From NCBI RefSeq assembly GCF_003947435.1, contig NZ_RCOS01000146.1, positions 1 to 64,000 on the forward strand: 64,000 bases of DNA, given 5' to 3'. Of the stretch, positions 50,262 to 60,892 are shown piece by piece. Position 1 is the stretch's first letter. Each line of letters begins with the position of its first letter. Position numbers and translations under genes: made by a program. The notes beneath the pieces were generated by a model that saw only the letters and a program-made list of their open reading frames with translations, was not told the DNA's origin and did not search any database. The DNA is from Candidatus Methanodesulfokora washburnensis (GTDB taxonomy: Archaea > Korarchaeota > Korarchaeia > Korarchaeales > Korarchaeaceae).

Positions 50262-50370
50262 CCCCGATTAAGATCAATGGCCTTCATTGATAATACTTTC
50301 ATCTGTTGTGCTAAATAGAGAGGTGGGGAAAAGTTTTCTCATTGCTGCCGGAAAGCTGGCCTATTAACTT

Positions 50371-51411
50371 TTATACAACTCTTTTATATTTTTTATATCT
50401 GATATAATACAGAACTAGGATAATAGATGATATAATGGACGCTATAAGAGGTGGTGCATATATGAAAGCTGGGTTCACTATACTGGACATTACCTGATTG
50501 TAATAAGCGAGCAACTCTGTCTTGTTGTATTTCAGGAGAGGAGGAGTTAGAGTAGATAGCGCTATAAACCCTTCAAAGAACTTTCTCGCAGAAGATCCTG
50601 TATTAGATGGACTATTTGAGAAAACCTTTCCGGAAAGTGCTTTGTACGCCTCGTTATAGTTTTGAGCAATGGATCCGATATCTTCTGCTGAAGTAGATGC
50701 ATATATTTTGAAAATACCTATTTCAACTCCTGTTAACTTAGCTGAGTATGGATTTGTTGTGAACCAATTCACAGCAACTCTCTTAGTTCCTTGTTGTTCC
50801 ACAATATATATCATTGATGGTTCTGATGGCAGCACAAAGCTAACTTTGTAGTTCGGTGGTAGTATAAAGGTGAGGTTAAACACATCATACATACCTAGAT
50901 AAAGCTCAGATATTCTAGAGTCCTCCGGCATTGTGCTATACACTACAGCTCTGGTTCCATTCGATGTACGTATTTCCCCAGATACTACCTCAATGGGGAT
51001 TGAGATACTGGCCTTCAGGAACCTGTAACTTCCTAAAGTACCATTTACAATCGATATAGAGGGGTCGGATGAGGGGGAGAATTTAAGAAAGCCTCCTAAA
51101 AGCGGTTTATCTGTCAGATTTCTCACCTTACTTACCAAAATTCCCTTGAACTTCTGTTCTGTTATATTTGAGATCAGTTTCATGTACTGATCTGCCATGG
51201 ATCCATACCATGAGAAATCCACGTATATGTTTCCCCTAGTCTCTGAGTATATGTCGAAGACCACGTTTATCGCAAGGGAGTAAGGTTTTTCAGAGAGGGG
51301 TTGAGCCCCGACATAGAGTCCCTGTAATAAAAGGATTAGAATGACAACAGCTTTTTCGGAGTTCATAATAACTTCATGCATGGTACCCTTATTAAATAAT
51401 AGCGGTGCCAT
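50371..51411 (-). CDS. hypothetical secreted/membrane protein
   Basis: N-terminal signal-like and C-terminal TM segments. Confidence 0.6.
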   Translation of the reverse strand: MAPLLFNKGTMHEVIMNSEKAVVILILLLQGLYVGAQPLSEKPYSLAINVVFDIYSETRGNIYVDFSWYGSMADQYMKLISNITEQKFKGILVSKVRNLTDKPLLGGFLKFSPSSDPSISIVNGTLGSYRFLKASISIPIEVVSGEIRTSNGTRAVVYSTMPEDSRISELYLGMYDVFNLTFILPPNYKVSFVLPSEPSMIYIVEQQGTKRVAVNWFTTNPYSAKLTGVEIGIFKIYASTSAEDIGSIAQNYNEAYKALSGKVFSNSPSNTGSSARKFFEGFIALSTLTPPLLKYNKTELLAYYNQVMSSIVNPAFIYAPPLIASIISSIILVLYYIRYKKYKRVV

Positions 51412-51495
51412 TTTGACGTCCTTGATTTTGGCTGTAGACGAGGTAATTAAATAAAAGAAAAACCCTATCTTTAGAAGAAAAGCTAAAATATATGA

Positions 51496-52623
51496 GTGGA
51501 GGTTATGCTCATGATGAATTCTGCAAAGAAGGCAGGAATAGCTGAACTTGGATATTTAAAGTGGCTTCTCAAGAAAAATCCATTCTCATCCATCTCTAGC
51601 GAAGCTCTGAGCGAGATTACTCCCCTTCATGTTGATACTGAGGTGGATAAAGATTTAGCTAGAATTGTTAGGAGCACGATAGAGAGGGGAACTAAAGGTC
51701 TGCTATTTGTAGTGGGAGAGTTTGGAAGTGGAAAGACTCACAGGCTTAGGCTTATCTCTGAGCTTGTAGAGAGAATTCCCTGTTATTACATAAAAGTTGA
51801 TGTAGAGAGCCTAGGAGGCCTTGTGAGAAGAATATATGAGAAAATAGAAGAAGAAGGCCTCCTGTCTAAGATAGAGGCAATCTTAAAGTTGAGAGAGGAA
51901 AGGATAATACATGACAACTATGAGGATCTAGCGGAGGACATAGCAAATATATTGTCTCAGAAAGGGTATTTTATATTAATGTTAGATGAAATTGAGAATC
52001 TTGTCCAGAGAAGCAGTAGGAAAGAGCTTGAAAGACTCGGCTCTTTCCTCCACAGACTTTATGATAGGATCGAGAGAGGGATTATAGTTATAGCCTGCGT
52101 GCCCAAAGCATTCAATATACTCAATTTGTATATAAGGGATATACCTTATAACAGAGTTGTTGTGAAAAGAATAAGTAACGAGGAAGCGGAGCTCATACTT
52201 AGCAAGAGGCTTCAGCTTTGCAGGGAAGGAGCTGCCAGAAGGATTTCTCTTGACTCGCTTTATCCATTTAAGAGGGAGACTGTACATAAAATGAATGAGA
52301 TTGCTGGAGGAAATCCTAGAAGACTCCTTAAATATGCTAGGATGCTTCTTGCTTCATCTGTTGCTAGCGTGCTTGAGGGAAACGCTATAGGACCAGAATT
52401 TCTCCTGAAGGAGTTTTCTCCGACAAAAGGAAGTAGCCATGTAAAGAACGACTACAATGGAGTGTTTAAGACAATAAGAAACAAATTCGGAGAGAGAAGT
52501 TTTTCTATAATAGAGGCATCTAAGGTAATTAACCTCCCAATATCCGAGACAAAAGAATTACTTGAGAAATTGGTTGAGGAGAACAAGCTTATGAGGGATG
52601 GGTTTAGATATAAAGTCTGTTGA
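51496..52623 (+). CDS. Orc/Cdc6-like AAA+ ATPase
   Basis: VGEFGSGKTHRLRLI; LMLDEIENL; C-terminal winged-helix-like region. Confidence 0.75.
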   Translation: MEVMLMMNSAKKAGIAELGYLKWLLKKNPFSSISSEALSEITPLHVDTEVDKDLARIVRSTIERGTKGLLFVVGEFGSGKTHRLRLISELVERIPCYYIKVDVESLGGLVRRIYEKIEEEGLLSKIEAILKLREERIIHDNYEDLAEDIANILSQKGYFILMLDEIENLVQRSSRKELERLGSFLHRLYDRIERGIIVIACVPKAFNILNLYIRDIPYNRVVVKRISNEEAELILSKRLQLCREGAARRISLDSLYPFKRETVHKMNEIAGGNPRRLLKYARMLLASSVASVLEGNAIGPEFLLKEFSPTKGSSHVKNDYNGVFKTIRNKFGERSFSIIEASKVINLPISETKELLEKLVEENKLMRDGFRYKVC

Positions 52624-52745
52624 CATTCTTGCTTTCTATTTTTATCGGAGAAAAATTTCTGGGATTTTCTCCAGTAATCTCATCTTTATGCGTTTTGATG
52701 CAAAGCACATCAATACAAATCCTAGAATCTTATTGATTAAATAGC

Positions 52746-53102
52746 TTAAGGCTGATTTGCTGATTGACCTTTCCTTCTTTCCATTTCTCTTATCAGGTTT
52801 TTCCAGAACTCAACTATTTTAATTTCCCTTTCATCCGGGTTTCCAAGATCAAGAAACCATTGATCAAGCTTTCTTCTTAGGTCTATCAGTTCATTTTTTC
52901 CGAGAGATTTTACCCTAAACACAATCGCTTTTGATTCTCCATCCTTCATTGATTCTATTATTCCCTCCACCATCTTTCTGTAAACCAGATCGTCTATCTC
53001 CTTCGATAGATCCTCCAGTTCTTTGATTCTATTCTCTCCTCCATTGATCAAAATATCGGCTAACTTCTCAAATAATTCCATAAAAATCACCTCAGAGGTC
53101 AC
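52746..53102 (-). CDS. hypothetical protein
   Basis: 118 aa ORF; likely starts at internal MELFEKL with SD GAGGTGAT. Confidence 0.55.
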   Translation of the reverse strand: MTSEVIFMELFEKLADILINGGENRIKELEDLSKEIDDLVYRKMVEGIIESMKDGESKAIVFRVKSLGKNELIDLRRKLDQWFLDLGNPDEREIKIVEFWKNLIREMERRKGQSANQP

Positions 53103-53158
53103 TACTCAAGATCTTCATCATAGATTATCAGCGGGCTCGATGAGATCATCCCTCCTCT
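53094..53158 (-). ncRNA. second C/D-box sRNA candidate
   Basis: stem AGAGG/CCTCT; C GGGATGA; D' CTGA; C' ATGATGA; 12-nt guide AGATCTTGAGTA; D GTGA. Confidence 0.4.
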
Positions 53159-53488
53159 TGGCAAGAACTAGATAAGCAAGTATTTATAAGTTTTTGCAGG
53201 AAGAAGAAAATAGGAAACCTTATAATATGTAAAATTAGTATACATATTGAGATACATTTAAATTTCTTGTGTTTATAAAGCTTTTTTGTTCTTTCCTCTC
53301 ATAAGAGCATTTATTCTCAGGAGCTTCTCTATCTAATATCTGTTAGGCTCCTTTTAGATTTATTTCTTATTTAAAACATTTTTCTCGAGGGATACAGTTA
53401 CTTGGGTTCTGTTCTGAGAGGCTGCTTGGAAAAATAGCATTTAGTTATCTGAGGGATAAGCTTTTAATTTATCTTTAACCCAGTATAG

Positions 53489-53560
53489 GGGCCGGTGGTC
53501 TAGCGGTATGACGCCGCCCTCACGCGGCGGAGGCCGTGGGTTCGAGTCCCACCCGGCCCA
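53489..53560 (+). tRNA. tRNA-Val (CAC)
   Basis: GGGCCGG...CCGGCCCA; CCGCC CTCACGC GGCGG. Confidence 0.92.
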
Positions 53561-53580
53561 TTTTGAGATAAGGTGATTAA

Positions 53581-53862
53581 ATGGCAAGATTTTCCGTGGA
53601 TAGGCTTGCTAACATGCCTGTTGTTACAGACAAAGGTATAATGCTAGGAGAGATAGTAGATCTGATAATAGACGAGCTTACGGGAAAGATTACATATATA
53701 GTAGTGAAAAAGACAAAAGGGTCTTCTGAGAGCTTCCTGCAGAAGCTAAGGCATGATAAGGAGGGAAATGTACTCCTACCCTATGCATCTATAAAGTATA
53801 TAACTGAGATGGTTGTTGTAGATGAAAGATACTTAAGAATCCAAGCGAGCAAAGGTGCATAG
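53581..53862 (+). CDS. PRC-barrel domain protein
   Basis: LANMPVVTDKGIMLGEIVDLIIDELTGKITYIVV. Confidence 0.88.
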   Translation: MARFSVDRLANMPVVTDKGIMLGEIVDLIIDELTGKITYIVVKKTKGSSESFLQKLRHDKEGNVLLPYASIKYITEMVVVDERYLRIQASKGA

Positions 53863-54031
53863 TTATAAATATTATAACAGAAATCAAAAAATCACCCTTT
53901 AAAAAGCCCAAGAAATTAACGCTCTATACGATACCTATCAAACCTTTTATGTTTATAAAACTTAAATAATGTTGTGAAAAGTCAACTTCAGACGCCAAAT
54001 TTTATAAACACAACAATAACCGAGTTATTCA

Positions 54032-55633
54032 ATGCAGACATCCCGCTTCTGGATAGATGAGCTCGCTAATAGAATAATAGAGGATGTGGAGAGAAAGAAC
54101 AGAAAAGTTCAGGTTTACAGAGTTGAATCTGGAATAGGAGCTAGTGGTTTTCCTCATATAGGATCTGTTGGGGATTCTATAAGAGCATATTCTGTAAAAC
54201 TTGGCCTAGAGAATCTTGGAAAGAAGAGCGAGTTGATAGCATATAGTGATGATAGAGATGGTCTTAGAAAGATTCCCCATGGGATACCGGAGGATTTTAG
54301 AAAATATCTAGGGATGCCGGTGACAGATATACCAGATCCATTTAGATGTCATTCCAGCTATGGAGAACATATGAGCAGCATGCTTATTGAGTCTCTAGAG
54401 AAGCTGGGTATAGAGTTCACGTTTATATCAGGCACAGAGGCCTATAGATCAGGTCTCTTGACAGAAGAGATATCAATTTTACTTAAAGAAAACGAAAAAG
54501 TGGATAGAATAATAAGAGAGGAAGTTGGAACAAGCAAGCCAAGAGGGTGGATACATTACTGGCCTGTTTGCGAAAATTGTGGTAGGATTTACACCACTAG
54601 AGTCATAAAAGTACTGCCTGAGGAGAGAAAAGTAACTTACGTATGTGATCAGGAGTTCATGGGGATTAAAGGTTGCGGTTATACTGGAGAAGCTAGATAT
54701 GACAGAGGAGAAGGTAAACTTTCATGGAAAGGAGAATTTGCTGCTAGATGGAGGGCCTTAGGAATAATATTTGAGCCCCATGGAAAGGATATAGCTGATT
54801 CCTTCAGAGTAAACGCAAGAATTTCAAAAGAGGTACTTAACTACGAACCTCCGTATACTATACGTTATGAGATGTTTCTCGACTCAACAGGAACTAAGAT
54901 ATCCAAATCAAAGGGAAATGTGATAACTCCTCAAGATTGGCTGAAATATGCTCCTCCTGAGACTATAAGACTTCTTATGCTCAAGAGATATTCAGGAACA
55001 AGGAATATATCCTTGGAGTCAATACCATCTTACATAGATGAGCTGGAGAAAGCTCTTCTGAACTACAGCAACATAGATAGAATAAAGAATCCTAGAGATA
55101 GAGAAAATCTGAGAAGATTGGTGGAGTACACATTTCTCATGAGAGAAGTTCCTCCTCCTCCGAAATTCTCCTTCAACACCATAATGAACATAGTGAGCAT
55201 ACTCCCCAAGGGATCGGAGGATGAGCTTATCAATCTAGCTGCCGAGCTAATTGGAAAATATTACGATATCCCAAAAGATGAGCTCTTATCAAATAGGGAT
55301 TTCAGGGAAAAGGTAATATTTGCATTAAATTATGTAAGGGATATAAAGCCATCTGTCACTCAGGAGATCCTTTTAAGAGAAGATATATTTAATGCAATTA
55401 AAGAATTTTTAGACAGACTTGATGAGAAGATGAGCGCAGAAGAAATACAAAATCTAGCTTTTGACCTGATAAAAAAGCATGAAATTAAGACAGAGGACTT
55501 CTTCTCCTCTTTTTATAAATTGCTCAGCGGAGAGCCGAGAGGACCAAAGCTAGGCCCACTAATCAAGAGACTAGGTATAAACAGGGTAAAAGATATTATT
55601 GAAAACAGCATGAAAAATATTAAGGTGGTATGA
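54032..55633 (+). CDS. lysK: class I lysyl-tRNA synthetase
   Basis: SGIGASGFPHIGSVGDSIRAY; STGTKISKSKGNVIT. Confidence 0.95.
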   Translation: MQTSRFWIDELANRIIEDVERKNRKVQVYRVESGIGASGFPHIGSVGDSIRAYSVKLGLENLGKKSELIAYSDDRDGLRKIPHGIPEDFRKYLGMPVTDIPDPFRCHSSYGEHMSSMLIESLEKLGIEFTFISGTEAYRSGLLTEEISILLKENEKVDRIIREEVGTSKPRGWIHYWPVCENCGRIYTTRVIKVLPEERKVTYVCDQEFMGIKGCGYTGEARYDRGEGKLSWKGEFAARWRALGIIFEPHGKDIADSFRVNARISKEVLNYEPPYTIRYEMFLDSTGTKISKSKGNVITPQDWLKYAPPETIRLLMLKRYSGTRNISLESIPSYIDELEKALLNYSNIDRIKNPRDRENLRRLVEYTFLMREVPPPPKFSFNTIMNIVSILPKGSEDELINLAAELIGKYYDIPKDELLSNRDFREKVIFALNYVRDIKPSVTQEILLREDIFNAIKEFLDRLDEKMSAEEIQNLAFDLIKKHEIKTEDFFSSFYKLLSGEPRGPKLGPLIKRLGINRVKDIIENSMKNIKVV

Positions 55634-56113
55634 TTGTCAGAGGAAAGAGAAAAAAGAATCAAAGCTCTGCTGGAGCTAAGAGATATCCTTAAGAAAAGAG
55701 TTAAGAGATTAAATGAGGAGGTGGAGAGACTTTCAAGGATAATAGAGATAATAGACGATGTGCTTGTGAAGGAAACTATGGTCACAGCAGATCTGATGAA
55801 AAAGCCTGAAGGGAAGAGAATTGAGATAAAAGATTCGAAAAACAGAGTTATAGGATCAATAATATACGATGAGATTAACAGATTCATAAGGTTTGAGCCT
55901 GGAGAGATAGAAATAAGCTCTGATAAAAAGCCAATAAAATCTTGGATAGAAGGAGAACTTAGATCGGTGAAAAATGAATTTCCTGAGATGGAATATTCCA
56001 TAAACAGCTCAGGTGGAAAGCTTATTAGCATAGAAATAAGGAAGTTTCCAAGAGATAAGGGATTTGAGCTTATAAGGAAGATAAGATGGGCCGTAACACA
56101 TGCACTGGCTTAG
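55634..56113 (+). CDS. hypothetical coiled-coil protein
   Basis: 159 aa, TTG start immediately after lysK stop. Confidence 0.6.
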   Translation: MSEEREKRIKALLELRDILKKRVKRLNEEVERLSRIIEIIDDVLVKETMVTADLMKKPEGKRIEIKDSKNRVIGSIIYDEINRFIRFEPGEIEISSDKKPIKSWIEGELRSVKNEFPEMEYSINSSGGKLISIEIRKFPRDKGFELIRKIRWAVTHALA

Positions 56114-57222
56114 TGTATGGATGAAAGTATTATCCCTACAGTTCTATCAACAGAGTCCCAGGTGGAGAATCTCTTTGCGATTTCATCTGCCCTTTTATGG
56201 TATTTTGGATCATCCAAAACAGTTTTTACACATTTAAAAAATAGATCTATCTTGTCCTGCTCCAAGATCATACCGACTCCTATTCTCTCTATGCTCCTCG
56301 AGTTCTCCTCCTTCTCGCTGTGACCTGGAACCGGTATTGATATTACTGGTATTCCGGATAAAATTGCCTCGGATATTGTCGTATGTCCTCCTCTACATAC
56401 CACTAAGTCGGATTTTTTGAGAACTTCCCATTTATTTTGAAGCCACCCATAGATCACATAATTTCTTCCTTTTTCTACATAGGAACTTCCGGCATCTCCA
56501 AGAGAAACCGTGAATTGTATATCCTTCTCATCATTCTTCCTTATCAGCGGAATAAGAGATTTTATTAAGGGAATTCTCTCATGAAGAGGCCCAGATATGA
56601 GTACCAGAACCCTTTTTTCTTCTCCATTCACCTTTTTGACTCTTTTCACTATGGGTCCAACAAACTCAAGTCTATCATACAGGCTTTTTGGAAGATCCTC
56701 TATATGAGCTTTACTTATAGTATAGGGAGGTGGGAGGTCCGCCATTATAACTGAGTTTGACAGATTCCAAGCAGTACTCATGAGCTTAGTTGTCCCTTTC
56801 TGGAGAAGAGGGCTCTTCAACAAAATCCTTGGCTGGTTTACTATTACAGATAGAGGAATTTCTAAGGATCTAGCGGCTATTATAGTTGATATTCTAGAAT
56901 CAGAGATCACAACATCGGGCTCTACTGCCTCTATGTTCTCTAATTCTCCCTTTACATGACCAAAGAACCTGAAAGCGTACACTGGAAGCCTTGCCAAAGT
57001 TCCTTTTATGTCAGGACTTCCATCTTCCCTCATCTTCCAAGTAACCCTTCTTCCTCCGATCACAACCGGAATATCGGAGGATTCTCTGGCTATGTATCCC
57101 AGCCCATCCCCATAGGATGATAAAAAGACTTCATAGCCTCTCCTCATCAGCTCTCTGGCTATATTTATGCATCTAGAGGCATGTCCATAGCCTATGCCCA
57201 TAAAGGATATGTAGAACCTCAT
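56110..57222 (-). CDS. GT28/MurG-like glycosyltransferase
   Basis: GIGYGHASRCINIARELMRRGYEV; VVCRGGHTTISEAILSGIPVISIPVPGHSEKEENS. Confidence 0.85.
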   Translation of the reverse strand: MRFYISFMGIGYGHASRCINIARELMRRGYEVFLSSYGDGLGYIARESSDIPVVIGGRRVTWKMREDGSPDIKGTLARLPVYAFRFFGHVKGELENIEAVEPDVVISDSRISTIIAARSLEIPLSVIVNQPRILLKSPLLQKGTTKLMSTAWNLSNSVIMADLPPPYTISKAHIEDLPKSLYDRLEFVGPIVKRVKKVNGEEKRVLVLISGPLHERIPLIKSLIPLIRKNDEKDIQFTVSLGDAGSSYVEKGRNYVIYGWLQNKWEVLKKSDLVVCRGGHTTISEAILSGIPVISIPVPGHSEKEENSRSIERIGVGMILEQDKIDLFFKCVKTVLDDPKYHKRADEIAKRFSTWDSVDRTVGIILSSIH

Positions 57223-57824
57223 CAGCTCACTCTTTTCACCGGCCCAAGAGGCCTCACTTCTTCAAATATCTCTGCCTCAAATCTGTAAATTTCGGTCCCT
57301 TTTTTCTTCCAACAATCTTCAGATAATCCTGCTTTCAGGCAAGTCTCGCTTAAAAATGTCTCCTGATCCCATCCATACTCGGTTGCAACTTGAGGAAGAA
57401 GAAGTCCACTTCTTACACCTCTTTTTACGATTAATCCGTGTTTTCCTATCTCAATAAGAGACGGAAGTTCTTCTAATTCTGCATCTATCCTCTCAGGTAC
57501 GGTAAGCACGGATACTTCTATCACAATTTTTGGAAGTTCTGACAGAGAAAGGGGAGGAAATCTAGGATCTTCCAAAGCTGCAGCTATTGCAGCCCTTTTA
57601 ACAGCCTCCCAAAGAGGATATACAGGATAAGGAAAACCTATACAACCCCTGAGAAGTTTTTCTGGATATCTATATAGCGTGACGAAAACGCCTGATTTCT
57701 CCATGAGTCTTTCGTCCTCTGTTTTTTCATCTATAATCTCTCTGTCTATTAGGTACCTCTCTATAGCTCTCCTAGCAAGCCTTACTAGGCTTTCTCCTTG
57801 TTTTTCAGAAAGCCCTGACTGCAT
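57222..57824 (-). CDS. AMMECR1 domain protein
   Basis: LRGCIGFPYPVYPLWEAVKRAAIAAALEDPRFPPL. Confidence 0.95.
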   Translation of the reverse strand: MQSGLSEKQGESLVRLARRAIERYLIDREIIDEKTEDERLMEKSGVFVTLYRYPEKLLRGCIGFPYPVYPLWEAVKRAAIAAALEDPRFPPLSLSELPKIVIEVSVLTVPERIDAELEELPSLIEIGKHGLIVKRGVRSGLLLPQVATEYGWDQETFLSETCLKAGLSEDCWKKKGTEIYRFEAEIFEEVRPLGPVKRVS

Positions 57825-58410
57825 AGCCTCCCTCCAAGAGAATATCCCTTAGCTTATAAACTGCTCTTTTTACATCTCCTTCCACTTTAGCTCCAGTACA
57901 TACAAGACTTCCGGAGGAGAATATAAGAAAAACTACATCGGGATCCTTCATCCTGAAAATAAGACCTGGAAACTGTTCAGGTTCGTATAATGTGTTGGGC
58001 ATATCCATAGCCAATCTCTCTATATCTACCTCAAGGAAAAGAGATGCAGAGGCTACTATGTTCTCAGCCTTTATGAGAGGCTTGGATCCAACCTTTATTC
58101 CATGCTTCTCAAGTTTTTCTATCGCTTTATATATAGCTCTTGCAGATTCTTCGACTGATTTTGTCCCGGTACAGACAAACTTTCCACTACTGAAGAGAAG
58201 AAGCGCTGCCTTTGGCTCGCTTAGTTTAAGAACAAGACCAGGAAATTTATCAGGTTCGTACCTAGATTCTTTTATTCTCTTAGCTATTTCATGAAGATCT
58301 AACCTCTGATTTATGTCAGCGGAGGACACCACATTTTGTATTTTTATCTCTGGATCTCTTTTCGGAATTATCTTTCCTTTTGAGCGTTCTTCTGAACCTC
58401 CCTTTTCCAT
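57805..58410 (-). CDS. tbp: TATA-box-binding protein
   Basis: two TBP repeats: YEPDKFPGLVLKL...SGKFVCTGTKSVEEA; YEPEQFPGLIFRM...SGSLVCTGAK. Confidence 0.97.
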   Translation of the reverse strand: MEKGGSEERSKGKIIPKRDPEIKIQNVVSSADINQRLDLHEIAKRIKESRYEPDKFPGLVLKLSEPKAALLLFSSGKFVCTGTKSVEESARAIYKAIEKLEKHGIKVGSKPLIKAENIVASASLFLEVDIERLAMDMPNTLYEPEQFPGLIFRMKDPDVVFLIFSSGSLVCTGAKVEGDVKRAVYKLRDILLEGGYAVRAF

Positions 58411-58566
58411 GAGAACACCTGAGAATATTTAAAGGGGTAACATTTAAATATTTTGTTGAGCTTTCTAGCTTTTAATATACTACTTTATTGTAGCAATATA
58501 GAACAATAATTAATAACATCTGATCAAAAAATAGTTATTATAAAAAGGGAGGAGAAGCTAATATTC

Positions 58567-58848
58567 TTACTCCTGCGAGAGTTCTATCTCTATAACGCTT
58601 ATGTCCCTTCTTGTTCCATCTGGACTTATTATCTCCTCTGTACCGGTCCTTATGTCAGAGACCTTTATCTTTCCTGGGAAGTATTTTAGTCTCGCTATCT
58701 CTGCTACATCCACAGCTCTCGATATAGCTCTCCCCCTTGCCTTGAGGACGACTTTCTTTACCCCCCTGTTTATCTGGAGGGTAACGGCCATAACATAGTT
58801 TATTGCCGGTTTCCTACCGACGAAGACAGTTCCCTCCTCTGAACTCAT
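58567..58848 (-). CDS. albA: DNA/RNA-binding protein Alba
   Basis: VFVGRKPAINYVMAVTLQINRGVKKVVLKARGRAISRAVDVAE. Confidence 0.96.
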   Translation of the reverse strand: MSSEEGTVFVGRKPAINYVMAVTLQINRGVKKVVLKARGRAISRAVDVAEIARLKYFPGKIKVSDIRTGTEEIISPDGTRRDISVIEIELSQE

Positions 58849-58930
58849 ATTGACACCCCTTTGACATTGTGTTTGCTGACGGTATTCCGGTAAGCAATCA
58901 AATAAAAAGATTCTGTTCCAATTTTAGTAT

Positions 58931-59176
58931 TTATTCCCTTTCAATATAAACAGGCAATCTTCCAAGTTTGTACTCCAATTTAGCTAACTCCACTGGATCA
59001 CTTAGCCCAGGTGGTATCTCATTCTCCTTCAAAAGAAGTGGGGCTCCAGCAGCTATCTGCTGGGCCCTAGCAGCTATGATTCTTACTTCCTCAAATTTTG
59101 AAAAAATATTTTTCTGTTCTTTAGTCTCCAAACTCAGACCCTTCTTCTCCTTTACTCTCAGGTTTCTTTCCTCCAA
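58931..59176 (-). CDS. rpoK: DNA-directed RNA polymerase subunit K (Rpb6); start may be downstream
   Basis: ARAQQIAAGAPLLLKENEIPPGLSDPVELAKLEYKLGRLPVYIER. Confidence 0.82.
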   Translation of the reverse strand: MEERNLRVKEKKGLSLETKEQKNIFSKFEEVRIIAARAQQIAAGAPLLLKENEIPPGLSDPVELAKLEYKLGRLPVYIERE

Positions 59177-60773
59177 CTTTGCCAGCTGCTGCTATTATGT
59201 CATCGACCTTAAGTACAGTAGTTGCGAATTCTGCAGCAGATCTTATTGCATATTTGTGTACTCTCAGTGGTTCTATTATATCGTTCTCGAACATGTTGTC
59301 TACTTTCCTCTTCAGCACATCGAAACCGTATTTGTTCCTTCCTTCTACATGGGCTTTCTTCAGCTCAGCCATCATTGTTATCGGATCCTCACCAGAGTTC
59401 TCTATGAGAGCCCTTGGTATGGACTCAAGTGCTTCTGCGAACTTCTCCACTACTATCTGTTCCTTTCCTCCGAGCTGCTTTGCATATTTATCTAACTCAA
59501 GTGCTAGGGATACGTGAACTGCACCGCCTCCAGGTACAACATATCCGTCCTCGACTACGTCCCTCACAACGCTCAGTGCATCATGCAGACTGCGCTCTGC
59601 CTCATCTATTACCTGCTTTGATCCGCCCCTTATCAATATTGAGACTGCCTTTGGATCCTTGCAATTCTCAACGAAGACCATCTTATCCTCTCCGACTCTT
59701 CTCTCTTCTACTAGGCCAGCATAGCCCAAGTCAGCTGGTGAGATATCTTTTATATTTACAACTATGCTTGCACCCGTTGCCTTAGCTAACTTCTCTATAT
59801 CCGACTTTCTTACCCTTCTAACTGCCATGATTCCTCTTTTAGCTAAGAAATGCTGAGCTACATCGTCTATTCCCTTCTGACAGAACACCACATTTGCCCC
59901 AGCTTCAGCTATTTTGTCCACCATCTCTTTCAGCATTGCTTTCTCCTGTTCTAAGAACTCGTTCACCTGAGTGGGAGATACTACTCTTATCTTTGACGAT
60001 ATCTCCGGCTTCTTTATCTCCAATGCACTTTCAATAAGGGCTATCTTGGCATCCTTTATCAACTTCGGCATATCTGGATGTACTACCTCTTTGTCTATAA
60101 CAAGACCTCTTGTGAGCTTGGTGTCAAATATAGATCCTCCTTCCTTCTTCTCAAGTTTTATATTGTCCAGATCAACGACTCTTTTTCCATCCCTTTCCTC
60201 ATAGACAGAGAGAACAGCATCCGTCACTATCTCAGCTAGGTAGTCCTTTGCAGCAGCTATGAGCTTTGAGCCCATTGCTATCTTTGCAACTTTTTTCAGA
60301 AGTTCTTTGTCATTCCACTGGACTTTTTCAGCAAGTTTGCTCTCCAAGACATCTATAGCATATTTTGCAGCCTTTCTATAGGCCTCTAGTATTATTGTCG
60401 GGTGTATGCCAAGATCTAGGAGCTCTTGGGCTTTTGATAGAAGCTCTCCAGCCAATATCACGACTGTTGTAGTTCCATCTCCAACTTCCTGCTCCTGTGC
60501 TTTTGCAAGATCAACCATCATCTTAGCAGTTGGATGCTCCACTTCCATTTCCTTCATTATAGTTGCCCCGTCATGCGTAATAACTACATCTCCAAACGGA
60601 TCAACAAGCATTTTTTGCATTCCCTTGGGGCTTAATGTTGATTTCAGTGCCTCACTTATCGTCTTTGCCACCATTATGTTCAGCCTTAACGCCTCCTTAC
60701 CTCTAGTCCTAGAGGTACCTTCTTTCAGCAGAATCACGGGTATAGCACTTACAGTCTCCCTTCCGGCAGACAT
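59121..60773 (-). CDS. thsA: thermosome subunit
   Basis: [52 protein letters not shown]. Confidence 0.98.
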   Translation of the reverse strand: MSAGRETVSAIPVILLKEGTSRTRGKEALRLNIMVAKTISEALKSTLSPKGMQKMLVDPFGDVVITHDGATIMKEMEVEHPTAKMMVDLAKAQEQEVGDGTTTVVILAGELLSKAQELLDLGIHPTIILEAYRKAAKYAIDVLESKLAEKVQWNDKELLKKVAKIAMGSKLIAAAKDYLAEIVTDAVLSVYEERDGKRVVDLDNIKLEKKEGGSIFDTKLTRGLVIDKEVVHPDMPKLIKDAKIALIESALEIKKPEISSKIRVVSPTQVNEFLEQEKAMLKEMVDKIAEAGANVVFCQKGIDDVAQHFLAKRGIMAVRRVRKSDIEKLAKATGASIVVNIKDISPADLGYAGLVEERRVGEDKMVFVENCKDPKAVSILIRGGSKQVIDEAERSLHDALSVVRDVVEDGYVVPGGGAVHVSLALELDKYAKQLGGKEQIVVEKFAEALESIPRALIENSGEDPITMMAELKKAHVEGRNKYGFDVLKRKVDNMFENDIIEPLRVHKYAIRSAAEFATTVLKVDDIIAAAGKVGGKKPESKGEEGSEFGD

Positions 60774-60892
60774 TGGTGATCACCTCCAGATAAGATTCAG
60801 CAATTATTATCTTCAACACCGATTTAAAAACTTTTCATGGAATTTAAAAAAATGAGAAAGCATCCTTTAAGGCTCAACTGCCAAATTCTGAG

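Noticed and set aside
58968-60855. several + strand ORFs antisense to the thermosome gene
   Set aside because: No start/SD support or recognisable domains; strong coding signal is on the minus strand
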